DNA of 19,646 nt, from assembly GCA_005885565.1 (NCBI GenBank), contig VAXK01000020.1, positions 1 to 19,646 on the forward strand, given 5' to 3'. Shown here piece by piece: positions 1 to 8,129 of the stretch (position 1 is the first letter of the stretch; the number at the start of each line of letters is the position of its first letter). A program made the position numbers and the translations under genes. The DNA comes from Actinomycetota bacterium. Its GTDB lineage: Bacteria > Actinomycetota > Thermoleophilia > Gaiellales > Gaiellaceae. The notes beneath the pieces are model-generated. The model was given only the letters and a program-made list of their open reading frames with translations, was not told the origin of the DNA and made no database searches.

Positions 1-1
1 C

Positions 2-442
2 TTCGGAGGCGAGGCGGTGGCCGACCTCGAGGTGCACTCGGCTGAGCTCGTCGCGACCTCGATCCAGCCGGACGAGGCGCCGCTCCTCCTCGACGAGCTG
101 CCGCTCTTCGCGCTCGCCGCGGCGTATGCCCGGGGGTCGAGCTCGGTGCAAGGCGCACGAGAGCTGCGCGTGAAAGAAACGGACCGCATCGAAACCGTGA
201 CAAATGCCCTACGCGCCCTTGGCATTCGCATCCGGGCGAGCGACGATGGCTTCGGGGTGAGAGGGATTCCTTCCCGCCCTAAGGGTGGGGGTGTGGACGC
301 CGCCGGAGACCATCGGATTGCGATGCTCGGCGCGATCGCGGGACTCGTCTCGCGTGAGGGCGTCGACGTCGAGGGAGCCGAGGCGGTCGCTATAAGCTTC
401 CCCGGCTTCTTCGAGCTCCTCGACTCCGTGACCCACCGATGA
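2..442 (+). CDS. aroA: 3-phosphoshikimate 1-carboxyvinyltransferase (EPSP synthase), C-terminal part
   Basis: This is the 3' third of EPSP synthase, the shikimate-pathway enzyme that joins phosphoenolpyruvate to shikimate 3-phosphate in the cytoplasm. The gene starts before the window; the frame is open from base 2, and the GTG at 17 is internal, because FGGEAVADLEV just around it matches the family. Diagnostic family segments are ELRVKETDRI, followed by DAAGDHRIAMLGAIAGL near the C-terminus; the Lys, Arg and Asp-His-Arg residues belong to the substrate-binding face. About 147 residues are visible out of a usual 420-450. Its TGA overlaps the cmk ATG (ATGA), so the two are probably translationally coupled. 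Apart from truncation by the window edge nothing looks damaged. Confidence 0.95.
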   Translation, partial: FGGEAVADLEVHSAELVATSIQPDEAPLLLDELPLFALAAAYARGSSSVQGARELRVKETDRIETVTNALRALGIRIRASDDGFGVRGIPSRPKGGGVDAAGDHRIAMLGAIAGLVSREGVDVEGAEAVAISFPGFFELLDSVTHR

Positions 443-1071
443 TCGTCGCCATCGACGGCCCAGCAGGGGCCGGCAAGAGCACCGTGGCGCAGCGGCTCGC
501 GGAGCGGCTCGGCTTCCGCTACCTCGACACCGGCGCCATGTACCGCGCGCTGACGTGGCTCGCCATGCAGCGCGCCGTGCCGCTCGCGGAGGGCGAGCGG
601 CTGGCCGAGCTCGCTGCGGAGAACCCGGTCGTCTTCGACGAGCGCGGCCGGGTCTTCATCGCGGACACCGACGTGACGGCGTCGATCCGCGAGTCCCGCA
701 TCGACCGGCTCGTCCCCGTCGTCGCGCGGCACCAGCCCGTCCGGAAGGTGATGCGCGTGCGCCAGCGCGAGCTCGGCGAGGCGGGCGACGCCGTCATCGA
801 AGGCCGCGACATCGGCACCGTCGTGCTCCCGAACGCCGACGTGAAGATCTACCTCGTCGCGGACACGTCCACCCGCGCCCGGCGGCGGATGGCGGAACGG
901 CCCGGGATCGGCGCCGACGCGCTCGCCACCGACCTGAGGCTCCGGGACGAGAGCGACGCGGCGCAGATGCGCTCGGCTCCCGACGCGGAGACGATCGACA
1001 CGACCGACCTCGAAGTCGAGGACGTCGTGGGCCGGATCGAGGAGCTCGTCCGCACGCACCAGCCGGCGTGA
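439..1071 (+). CDS. cmk: Cytidylate kinase
   Basis: Cytidylate kinase (210 residues, a normal length) phosphorylates CMP and dCMP with ATP in the cytoplasm. The P-loop GPAGAGKST lies at residues 7-15, followed by the CMP-binding segment LDTGAMYRA, then EGRDIGTVVLPNADVKIYL, and the lid and C-terminal segment RDESDAAQMRSAPDAETIDTTDL, all typical of the family. The start ATG overlaps the aroA stop by four bases, which fixes the start. Cmk next to aroA and upstream of der is a common arrangement in bacteria. A hairpin-rich gap of 97 bases separates it from plsC. I see no damage. Confidence 0.97.
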   Translation: MIVAIDGPAGAGKSTVAQRLAERLGFRYLDTGAMYRALTWLAMQRAVPLAEGERLAELAAENPVVFDERGRVFIADTDVTASIRESRIDRLVPVVARHQPVRKVMRVRQRELGEAGDAVIEGRDIGTVVLPNADVKIYLVADTSTRARRRMAERPGIGADALATDLRLRDESDAAQMRSAPDAETIDTTDLEVEDVVGRIEELVRTHQPA

Positions 1072-1089
1072 GCGGCGTCGCTTGCGATG

Positions 1090-1154
1090 CCGCCTTCAGG
1101 CGGTGCCGGCTTTGCCGGCTCCGCCGTGTGCGCCGCCGGCCTGGAGCGCCGGCC
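1090..1154. repeat. Cluster of short hairpins between cmk and plsC
   Basis: The cmk-plsC gap contains consecutive short inverted repeats: CCGCC-TTCA-GGCGG at 1090-1103, GCCGGC-TTT-GCCGGC at 1105-1119, and two CGCCGGCC arms around TGGAG at about 1134-1154. There is no T run after them, so a classical Rho-independent terminator is not supported. They could be a dispersed REP-like element or an attenuating or processing structure in the operon mRNA; at this GC content some self-complementarity is expected by chance. Confidence 0.45.
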
Positions 1155-1168
1155 GGTGAGGTGGTCGC

Positions 1169-1834
1169 GTGAGCGGCTCCAAGCTCGACGTCACCGACCT
1201 CGTCTGGGCCATCGGCCGGCCGACGATCGGCGGCTTCACGCGGCTCGTCGCCCCGCTCCGCGTATACGGCGCCGAGCGAGTCCCGCGCTCCGGCGGCGTC
1301 GTGCTCGCTCTGAACCACTTCTCGTGGCTCGACCCGCCGGCGTTCGGCTTCGCGTGCCCGCGGACGATCTACTACATGGCGAAGGTCGAGGCCCACCGCG
1401 TGCCGGGGCTCGGGCAGCTCATCCGCTCCTTCGGCACCTTCTCCGTCCGGCGCGGCCAGTCCGACCGCGACGCCGTGCGGATGATGCGCCGGATCGTCGC
1501 GGAGGGGAAGGCGCTCGGCCTCTTCGTCGAGGGAACGCGTCAGCGGAGCGGCGTTCCCGGCGAGGTGAAGCCGGGAGCGGCGATGGTCGCGCTCCAGGAG
1601 GACGTCCCAGTCGTGCCCGCGGCGATCTACGGCACGCAGCTCTGGCACCTCGGGAACTTCCACCCGGCGTTCGTCGCGTGGGGCGAGCCGGTGCGCTTCG
1701 AGGGCCTGTCGCGCAACGCGAAGGGCTACCGCGAGGCCTCGAGCGAGATCGGGCGACGGATCCGCTCGCTCTTCGACTTCCTGGCGGAGATCCACGCCCT
1801 CGGGCGGCCCGCCGTCGCCGTGCCGCCGAGATGA
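1169..1834 (+). CDS. plsC: 1-acyl-sn-glycerol-3-phosphate acyltransferase (PlsC family)
   Basis: A 221-residue member of the PlsC/LPLAT acyltransferase family, which transfers an acyl chain to lysophosphatidate at the membrane to make phosphatidate. The catalytic HX4D motif is NHFSWLD, with H50 and D55; the glycerophosphate-binding motif reads LFVEGTRQRSG, a variant of FPEGTRS, and VPVVPAAIYGT is the fourth family block. The GTG start at 1169 follows a GAGG ribosome site by seven bases. The stop overlaps the der ATG (ATGA at 1831-1834), so it is probably coupled to der. Other lysophospholipid acyltransferase specificities are possible, since the family is hard to split by sequence. Confidence 0.88.
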   Translation: MSGSKLDVTDLVWAIGRPTIGGFTRLVAPLRVYGAERVPRSGGVVLALNHFSWLDPPAFGFACPRTIYYMAKVEAHRVPGLGQLIRSFGTFSVRRGQSDRDAVRMMRRIVAEGKALGLFVEGTRQRSGVPGEVKPGAAMVALQEDVPVVPAAIYGTQLWHLGNFHPAFVAWGEPVRFEGLSRNAKGYREASSEIGRRIRSLFDFLAEIHALGRPAVAVPPR

Positions 1835-2763
1835 GCGACGCGGCCGCCGAGCCGCCGCTGATCGGAACGGTCGCGATCGTCGGCTTCCCCAACGTCGGCA
1901 AGTCGACGCTCGTGAACCGGCTGACGGAGTCGCGGGCCGCGGTCGTCCACGAGACGCCGGGGGTGACGCGCGACCGCAAGGAGCTCGAGTGCGAGTGGGC
2001 AGGGAAGCGCTTCGTGCTCGTCGACACCGGAGGCGTGGACGTCGCCGACCCGTCGCCGATCACGCGCTCGATCGCGGCCCAGGCGCGCGAGGCGGTCGAG
2101 GAGGCCGACCTCGTCGTGTTCATGACCGACACGCGCGCCGGCGTGACCCCGGGGGACGAGGAGATCGCGGCGATCCTGCGCGCCGCGCGCAAGCCCGTCC
2201 TCCTCGTCGCGAACAAGATCGACGACCCCGCGCGCGACGACGAGGCGTTCGAGTTCCACCGGCTCGGGCTCGGCGATCCGATCCCCCTCTCGGCGGTCCA
2301 CGGGCACGGAACCGGCGACCTCCTCGACCGGATCCTCGAGCTCCTGCCCGGAACGGCGCCGGACGCGCCGGGCGAGGACGCGATCCGCGTCGCCATCCTC
2401 GGCCGACCGAACGTCGGCAAGTCGAGCCTCCTCAATGCCCTCCTCGGCCGCGAGCGGGTGATCGTCTCGGAGGTGCCGGGAACGACGCGCGACGCGATCG
2501 ACACCGTCTTGCGGCGCGAAGACCGGACATTCGTCCTCGTCGACACGGCCGGCCTGCGGCGCAAGCGCAAGCACCGGCAGGGGATCGAGTACTACTCCGA
2601 GCTGCGCGCGCTCCAGGCGGCTGAGCGCGCGGACGTGGCGCTCGTGCTCGTCGACTCGAGCGAGGGCGTGGTCGAGGGCGACCTGGCCGTCGCGGACATC
2701 GCTCGGAAGGCCGGGAGGTTCGTCCCCAGCTCGAACGGCGTCTGCGCCAGCGGCCGCCGCTGA
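1831..2763 (+). CDS. der: Ribosome-assembly GTPase Der, N-terminal part of a broken gene
   Basis: Der (EngA) is a tandem GTPase needed for maturation of the 50S subunit. This frame encodes the first GTPase domain (P-loop GFPNVGKST at residues 18-26, DTGG, NKID at 128-131) and most of the second (GRPNVGKSS from residue 191, DTAGLRRK). It reads normally until IARKAG at residue 295, where homology stops and about 15 unrelated residues lead to a TGA at 2763. The expected strand and (N/T/S)KWD motif (G4) of domain two are absent from all three frames here. The C-terminal remainder continues in the next frame from about 2718. The start overlaps the plsC stop by four bases. Either the gene is damaged, or the assembly dropped a short stretch. 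Confidence 0.9.
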   Translation: MSDAAAEPPLIGTVAIVGFPNVGKSTLVNRLTESRAAVVHETPGVTRDRKELECEWAGKRFVLVDTGGVDVADPSPITRSIAAQAREAVEEADLVVFMTDTRAGVTPGDEEIAAILRAARKPVLLVANKIDDPARDDEAFEFHRLGLGDPIPLSAVHGHGTGDLLDRILELLPGTAPDAPGEDAIRVAILGRPNVGKSSLLNALLGRERVIVSEVPGTTRDAIDTVLRREDRTFVLVDTAGLRRKRKHRQGIEYYSELRALQAAERADVALVLVDSSEGVVEGDLAVADIARKAGRFVPSSNGVCASGRR

Positions 2764-3095
2764 TCGCCGTCTCGGCCCATACCGGCCGCGGGGTGGGGAG
2801 GCTCCTCGACGAGGTCGAGCGGCTCTTCGAGCGCTACGCGGGGCGCATCGCCACCGCCGAGCTCAACCGCGCGCTGCGCGAGCTGCGCGAGGCGCGCCAG
2901 CCGCCGTCGCGGAACGGCAGGCGCCTGAACCTGCTCTACGGCGCGCAGGTGCGCACGCGGCCGCCGCGCTTCCGCGTGCACGTGAACGACCCGCGCCTCG
3001 TGACGCGCGACTACGGCTACTGGATCGAGAACGAGCTGCGCCGCCGGTTCGAGCTGCAGGGCGTCCCCGTCTCGATCGACTTCGTGCCGCGATGA
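2718..3095 (+). pseudogene. der: Der, C-terminal part in a shifted frame (end of GTPase 2 and KH-like domain)
   Basis: Read in the frame ending at the TGA 3093-3095, this stretch gives VRPQLERRLRQRPPLIAVSA (the G5 region of GTPase domain two), then a helix around LLDEVERLFERY, and the KH-like C-terminal domain with NGRRLNLLYGAQVRTRPPRF and HVNDPRLVTRDYGYWIENEL, all characteristic of Der. It therefore belongs to the gene opening at 1831. Roughly 18 residues that would carry the G4 motif are missing between the two pieces, and the frame moves by one. A GTG at 2793 could start a separate KH-like polypeptide, but there is no known free-standing role for it. gpsA begins 12 bases downstream. Confidence 0.85.
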
Positions 3096-3107
3096 GAAGC
3101 TACGCCG

Positions 3108-4064
3108 ATGCGGATCGTCGTCGTCGGAGGCGGGTCGTGGGGAACCGCGTTCTCGCGCCTGCTCGCCGACCGCGAGCACGACGTCACGCTCGCCTGCCGC
3201 GACCCCGAGCAGGCGCGCGCGATCCGGGAGACCGGCCGGAACCCCCGCTACCTCCGGATCGTCGACCTGCGCGGCATCCCGGCGGCGCCGCTCGCCGAGG
3301 CGCCGGTCGCCGAGGCGGACGTTGTCGTCGTCGCCCTGCCGAGCCGGGCCTTCGCGGCCGTCGTCGACGCCCTTCCCGGCACGGCGCCGATCCTCAGCCT
3401 CACGAAGGGCCTCGACCCGGCGACCGGCGAGCGCCTCTCCACGCTCGTGCGCGGCCGGCCCGTCGCCGTCCTGTCCGGCCCGAACATGGCCGAGGAGGTC
3501 GCGGAGGGCCTGCCGACCGCGGCCGCGATCGCGAGCGAGGACGCCGCCCTTGCGGAGGAGCTCCAGCACGCGATCAACTCGTCCGTCTTCCGCGTCTACG
3601 TGAACGACGACCTCGTCGGCGTCGAGCTCTGCGCCGCCGCGAAGAACGTGATCGCGCTCGCGGCCGGCGGCGTCGACGGGCTCGGCCTCGGCGACAACGC
3701 GAAGGCGGCGCTGATCAGCCGCGGGCTCGCCGAGATGACGCGCCTCGGCCTCGCCTGCGGCGCCCGCCCCGAGACCTTTGCGGGCCTGGCCGGAATGGGC
3801 GACCTCGTCGTGACGTGCTGGAGCCGGCACGGCCGCAACCGCCACGCCGGCGAGCTGATCGCCCAGGGAGCCACGCCCGACGAGGCCGCGGCCACCATCG
3901 GCATGGTCATCGAAGGCCTGACCACTGCGCCGGTCGTGCGCGACCTTTCCCGCCGCCTCGGCATCGAGCTCCCGATCACCGAGGGCGTCTGCGACGTCCT
4001 CGAAGGGCGAAGCCTGGCCGAGCTCGTGGCCGGCCTGATGGGCAGGAGACCGACGGGGGAGTGA
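3108..4064 (+). CDS. gpsA: Glycerol-3-phosphate dehydrogenase [NAD(P)+]
   Basis: GpsA (318 residues, near the usual 330) reduces dihydroxyacetone phosphate to sn-glycerol 3-phosphate for phospholipid synthesis in the cytoplasm. The N-terminal dinucleotide-binding loop is GGGSWGTAFS at residues 7-16; SLTKGLD, SGPNMAEEVAEG, the catalytic-lysine region ELCAAAKNVIALAAG and the C-terminal AGMGDLVVTCWSRHGRNR block follow in family order. The ATG at 3108 lies 12 bases after the der remnant, with a weak GAGAAG ribosome site. Together with plsC upstream it supplies the backbone and second acylation step for phosphatidate, so the operon has a lipid theme. Confidence 0.97.
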   Translation: MRIVVVGGGSWGTAFSRLLADREHDVTLACRDPEQARAIRETGRNPRYLRIVDLRGIPAAPLAEAPVAEADVVVVALPSRAFAAVVDALPGTAPILSLTKGLDPATGERLSTLVRGRPVAVLSGPNMAEEVAEGLPTAAAIASEDAALAEELQHAINSSVFRVYVNDDLVGVELCAAAKNVIALAAGGVDGLGLGDNAKAALISRGLAEMTRLGLACGARPETFAGLAGMGDLVVTCWSRHGRNRHAGELIAQGATPDEAAATIGMVIEGLTTAPVVRDLSRRLGIELPITEGVCDVLEGRSLAELVAGLMGRRPTGE

Positions 4065-4069
4065 GTACG

Positions 4070-5569
4070 ATGCGACAGATGCGAATGCGTCTCGCCGTCG
4101 CCGCGCCTCTCGCGGCGCTTGCGCTCCTCGCCGCCGGCTGCGGCGGCAGCACGAGCTCGAAGGGCGGCGCCTCCGGCTCGGCCGCCGGCGCGACGGTGAT
4201 CCCCGCGAGCGCCGTCGCCTACGTCTCGATCGACAGCGACCTCGGCTCCGACCAGTGGAAGAAGGTCGACGCGCTCTCGAAGAAGTTCCCGGGCCGCGCG
4301 AAGGCGCTCGCCGACCTCCGGAAGGAGCTCGTGAAGCAGAACCTCGACTTCCAGAAGGACGTGAAGCCCGCGCTCGGGCCGGAGATCGACGTGGCCTGGC
4401 TCGACTTCGCCGACAACGGCCAGAACGTGGTCGCCGTGACGCAGCCGAAGGACGACGCCAAGCTCGCCGCTCTCGTCAAGCAGAACAACAGCGACTCGAG
4501 CAACCAGAAGCTCTACACCGAGAAGGTCGGCGACTGGACCGCGGTCGCCGGCTCCCAGGCGAGGCTCGACCGGCTGAAGAGCGCGCAGAACGGCGCCAAG
4601 CTCGCGGACGACGGCACCTTCAAGGACGCCGTCGCCGATCTTCCCGGCGAGGCGCTCGTCAAGGTGTACGTGAACGGCGCCTCGATCCGCCAGGCCGTCC
4701 AGCAGGGGCTCGCGCCGACGGTCCGGCAGAGCGGGCTGCTCGGCAAGGCGATCCCCAACCTCGGCTGGGTGTCCGCCTCGGCCTCGGCGGCGTCGAACGG
4801 CGTCGGCTTCCAGGCAGGCGCCAAGAGCCGCAGCGCCACGGGCAAGAGCTTCAAGTCGGCGCTCGTCGACCGGCTCCCGGCCGGCGCGCTCGCCGACCTC
4901 TCCTTCGACGACCTCGCGTCGAACCTCCGCCAGGTCATGAACCAGTTCGGGAGCTCGTTCGAGGCGCAGAAGGCCCAGGTCGAGCAGGCGCTCGGGATCT
5001 CGGAGGGCGACCTGCTGAAGCTCCTCTCGAACGAGGGCGCGCTCGCCGTCTACCCGAGCTCGGGCGGGGATCGCTACCCGTCCGTCGAGCTCCTCCTGAA
5101 GGTGGCCGACGAGGCGAAGGCGCGGCAAGTCCTCGACCGGCTCTCGGCGCTGGCGCCGGCGGCAGGCGCGGTCGTACGGCCGGTCACGATCGGCGGGGTG
5201 GCCGCACACGAGATCGCGCTGAAGGGCGCGGGCATCTCGGTCTACTACGGGGTCTTCAAAGGTGTCCTCGGCGTCAGCAACAGCAAATCGGCCCTGGCCG
5301 GTCTCGGCAGGAGCGGCAAGAAGCTCAGCGCCGACCCGGTCTTCACCGACGCCCGCTCGGCGGCGAAGGCCCCGAGCAGCACGACCGGCTTCGCCTACGT
5401 CAACCTGAACAGTGCGTTCGCGGAGATCTTCAAGGACATCGGCGCTTCTGCAACCGGCCCGGACACCGCGGAGGTGCGGGCGAACCTCGAGCCGCTCCAG
5501 TCCTTCTTCGCGTACGGCGCGCGAAACGGCGACGTGACGCACTTCAACGGGTTCTTGGTTATCAAGTAG
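4070..5569 (+). CDS. DUF3352-type lipoprotein
   Basis: A 499-residue secreted protein that I assign to the DUF3352 family by its overall pattern; the molecular function is unknown. The N-terminus has a lipoprotein signal: basic RMRMR, a hydrophobic stretch ending LALLAAGC (lipobox), and then a Gly/Ser-rich linker. The mature part opens with VIPASAVAYVSIDSD, a common beginning in this family, and is rich in Ala, Lys and Asp with no cysteine-based or catalytic motif that I recognise. ATG 4070 is preceded by GGGGGAG at about nine bases; a GTG at 4061 overlapping the gpsA stop is the alternative and would add only three residues. metK begins two bases after the stop. Confidence 0.82.
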   Translation: MRQMRMRLAVAAPLAALALLAAGCGGSTSSKGGASGSAAGATVIPASAVAYVSIDSDLGSDQWKKVDALSKKFPGRAKALADLRKELVKQNLDFQKDVKPALGPEIDVAWLDFADNGQNVVAVTQPKDDAKLAALVKQNNSDSSNQKLYTEKVGDWTAVAGSQARLDRLKSAQNGAKLADDGTFKDAVADLPGEALVKVYVNGASIRQAVQQGLAPTVRQSGLLGKAIPNLGWVSASASAASNGVGFQAGAKSRSATGKSFKSALVDRLPAGALADLSFDDLASNLRQVMNQFGSSFEAQKAQVEQALGISEGDLLKLLSNEGALAVYPSSGGDRYPSVELLLKVADEAKARQVLDRLSALAPAAGAVVRPVTIGGVAAHEIALKGAGISVYYGVFKGVLGVSNSKSALAGLGRSGKKLSADPVFTDARSAAKAPSSTTGFAYVNLNSAFAEIFKDIGASATGPDTAEVRANLEPLQSFFAYGARNGDVTHFNGFLVIK

Positions 5570-5571
5570 CC

Positions 5572-6873
5572 GTGGCGCGCGACTTCCTCTTCACCTCCGA
5601 GTCGGTCACCGAGGGCCATCCGGACAAGGTCGCAGACCAGATCTCCGACGCCGTCCTCGACGCCGTCCTCGCCGGGGATCCCGGCGGCCGCGTCGCGTGC
5701 GAGACGCTGATCACGACCGGCCTCGTCGTCGTCGGCGGCGAGATCACCACCGAGATCTACGTGGACATCTCGAACATCGTCCGCGAGACCGTCGGCCGGA
5801 TCGGCTACACCGACTCGGCGGTCGGCTTCGACGCGAAGACGTGCGGCGTCGTCGTCGCGATCGACCCGCAGTCGCCCGACATCGCGCAGGGCGTCGACTC
5901 CTCGTACGAGGTGCAGCACGATCCCGGCGACGACGACCCACTCGACCGCGTCGGCGCCGGCGACCAGGGGATGATGTTCGGCTACGCGACGAACGAGACG
6001 CCCGAGCTGATGCCGCTCCCGATCATGCTCGCGCACAAGGTCTGCCGGCGGCTGGCGGGCGTGCGAAAGGCGGAGCAGCTCAAGTACCTGCGGCCGGACG
6101 GGAAGGCGCAGGTCACGGTGCGCTACGAGGTCGACGACCTCGGTCGCCAGCGACCGGTCGAGATCGTGCGCGTCCTCGTCTCGACGCAGCATGCCGACGG
6201 AGTCGACGCTGAGACGATCAAGGAGGACGTCATCGAGCACGTCCTCCACCCGGTGCTGCCGCGGGAGCTCTACGACGAGCGGCGCTTCGGCGAGCGCGAC
6301 TTCGTGTACGTCAACCCGACCGGCAAGTTCGTCCTCGGCGGCCCGATGGGCGATACGGGGCTCACCGGGCGGAAGATCATCGTCGACACCTACGGCGGCG
6401 CGTCACGCCACGGCGGCGGCGCGTTCTCGGGAAAGGACCCGACGAAGGTCGACCGCTCGGCCGCGTACGCCGCGCGGTACGTGGCGAAGAACCTCGTCGC
6501 CGCCGGCCTCGCCGACCGCTGCGAGGTGAACGTCGCGTACGCGATCGGTGTCGCCCACCCGGTCTCGGTCGCGGTCTCGACCTTCGGGACGGAGCGGGTC
6601 GCCGTCGACCGGATCGAGGGTCTCGTCCGCGAGCACTTCGACCTGCGCCCGGCCGCGATCCTCCACGACCTCGACCTGCGCCGGCCGATCTTCGCCAAGA
6701 CGGCAGCCTACGGCCACTTCGGCCGCGACGACCACGACTTCAGCTGGGAGCGCGTCGACCGCGCCGAAGAGCTGCGCAAGGCAGCGGGGCTCGACCCCCG
6801 CACGGCGGACGATTCGGAGCTCGGCCCCGACGCCGAAGCGCCGCTCGCCGCCTACGACGTGCACGACGCCTAG
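5572..6873 (+). CDS. metK: S-adenosylmethionine synthetase
   Basis: MetK makes S-adenosylmethionine from methionine and ATP. The family signatures are all present: SESVTEGHPDKVADQISDAV at the N-terminus, GAGDQGMMFGYA in the middle and the phosphate-binding GGGAFSGKDPTKVDRSAAY block. At 433 residues it is longer than the E. coli enzyme (384); part of the excess is an acidic, Ala/Pro-rich C-terminal tail after the usual end near ERVDRAEEL. The GTG at 5572 (VARDFLFTSESV) is the only sensible start; its ribosome site is weak. The TAG stop shares the CTAG at 6870-6873 with the stop of the convergent glycosyltransferase gene. Confidence 0.97.
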   Translation: MARDFLFTSESVTEGHPDKVADQISDAVLDAVLAGDPGGRVACETLITTGLVVVGGEITTEIYVDISNIVRETVGRIGYTDSAVGFDAKTCGVVVAIDPQSPDIAQGVDSSYEVQHDPGDDDPLDRVGAGDQGMMFGYATNETPELMPLPIMLAHKVCRRLAGVRKAEQLKYLRPDGKAQVTVRYEVDDLGRQRPVEIVRVLVSTQHADGVDAETIKEDVIEHVLHPVLPRELYDERRFGERDFVYVNPTGKFVLGGPMGDTGLTGRKIIVDTYGGASRHGGGAFSGKDPTKVDRSAAYAARYVAKNLVAAGLADRCEVNVAYAIGVAHPVSVAVSTFGTERVAVDRIEGLVREHFDLRPAAILHDLDLRRPIFAKTAAYGHFGRDDHDFSWERVDRAEELRKAAGLDPRTADDSELGPDAEAPLAAYDVHDA

Positions 6874-8129
6874 GCTGCGCCGGGAGAATCCACCCCCGCA
6901 AGCTCGACGACGAGATCGTCGAACTGCCGCGTGATCGCATCCCACGAGTACGCGGGATCATTTGCGGCGGCGACGGCCGCACGAGCGAGCTCTTGTCGGC
7001 GGGCCGGATCGCGATAGACGGCTTCCAGCGCCCGCGCGACACCCTCGGGAGACACCTCTCCCATCTCCAGCACCGAGAACTCGGGTACGTAGCTCCTGGC
7101 CGGCGGAATCAGCTCGGCGCGGCCGCGCCACAGCTCGGCACACGCCGTGTGGTCCGGAACGATCTGGGCAGCGCCCGCGGCGCCGTGCTCGAAGCTGACG
7201 AGCCCCCAGCCTTCGCCCATCGCCGTATTGATCCCGACGTCACAGGCGTTGTAGAGCAGGTTGAGCTCGTCGTCACCGACGATCCGGCTACCGAGCGGGT
7301 TCACCGACAGCCGCTCACCGACCCCGCACTCCCGAATCACCGGCCCGAGCTCTCGTTCGGCTGCATCGCCCATGACGGGGTGGTGGAGGCACAACCTGAC
7401 GTTCGCCGGCTTGCCGGCGGCGAACATGGCGAACCCGCGGACGGTGAGATCGACACGTTTGCGCTTGTCGGGCCGGCTGGCGTTGAGGACGACGAACGAC
7501 TCGTCCGCGTCCGGCCGGTCGCCGAACACGCGTCTCTTCGCCTGCGCGCGGCCTGTCGATGCGAACGAGGCCTGCTCCAGCTCCGGGAAGGGATAGAAGC
7601 GATTCCGATCGACGCCGTGCGGAATGACGTCGACCGCCGGGAAGTCGCGATCGGCCTGCTTCTCATGCAGCCTGCGGAAGGCTCCTTCGAACTCTGCGCG
7701 GGCGAAGTGGGTGTAGGCGACGACTCGGTCCGCCTGCGCGAGCGGCGCGGCCTTCTCCTCGTTCGTGATCCGGCCGTCGAGAGGGATGCAGGCGACGATC
7801 TTCAGGCGGTCCCGATACGGGCCGAAGAGGCGCAGGTAGTAGTCGAACATCCAGATGTCGTGCATGACGAGGATCAGCGCCGGCCGAATCTCCTCGCTCA
7901 GCCTCTTGGCCTGGAAGGCCGCGAAGACGTCGCCGCCCTTCGGGTTGGTGGGGTAGATGGTCAGGCCGCGGTCGCGGACGATCTCGCCGGAATAGCCGAT
8001 GCCGAGGAAGTGGATCTCGTGCCGGTCCGCCAGCCCTCGCATGACGCTGCTCAGCACCCGCGTCAAGCCTGTGCCGGCGACGTTGAAGCCGATCGCGACG
8101 AGCCTCACGCGAGGCCGAGGCTCGTTCAC
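6870..8129 (-). CDS. Glycosyltransferase, GT4-like
   Basis: A 419-residue GT-B glycosyltransferase. The N-terminal Rossmann half begins VRLVAIGFNVAGTGLTRVLSS, with a glycine-rich acceptor-side loop, and the C-terminal half has the nucleotide-sugar binding region GEGWGLVSFEHGAAG at residues 305-319, equivalent to the EGFGL..LEAMA.G block of GT4 enzymes. Before this comes LLYNACDVGINTAMGEG, also typical. Donor and acceptor cannot be told from sequence. The GTG start at 8129 overlaps the stop of the FkbM gene (GTGA), so the two are one operon and probably modify the same glycan. The frame is open further upstream, but that extension runs antisense inside the FkbM gene and is not homologous. There is no signal peptide, so it is presumably cytoplasmic. 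Confidence 0.87.
   Translation of the reverse strand: MNEPRPRVRLVAIGFNVAGTGLTRVLSSVMRGLADRHEIHFLGIGYSGEIVRDRGLTIYPTNPKGGDVFAAFQAKRLSEEIRPALILVMHDIWMFDYYLRLFGPYRDRLKIVACIPLDGRITNEEKAAPLAQADRVVAYTHFARAEFEGAFRRLHEKQADRDFPAVDVIPHGVDRNRFYPFPELEQASFASTGRAQAKRRVFGDRPDADESFVVLNASRPDKRKRVDLTVRGFAMFAAGKPANVRLCLHHPVMGDAAERELGPVIRECGVGERLSVNPLGSRIVGDDELNLLYNACDVGINTAMGEGWGLVSFEHGAAGAAQIVPDHTACAELWRGRAELIPPARSYVPEFSVLEMGEVSPEGVARALEAVYRDPARRQELARAAVAAANDPAYSWDAITRQFDDLVVELAGVDSPGAA

Noticed and set aside
1090..1119. Rho-independent terminator after cmk
   Set aside because: The hairpins lack a following T run, and plsC continues in the same direction shortly after.
2700..2793. Programmed ribosomal frameshift in der
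   Set aside because: A frameshift would not supply the missing G4 residues, and no slippery heptamer is visible near the join.
3596..5542. Long minus-strand open frame of 648 codons opposite gpsA and the lipoprotein gene
   Set aside because: It is antisense to two well-supported genes, its translation is low-complexity Arg/Glu/Val, and it has no family match. Such frames are expected at this GC content.
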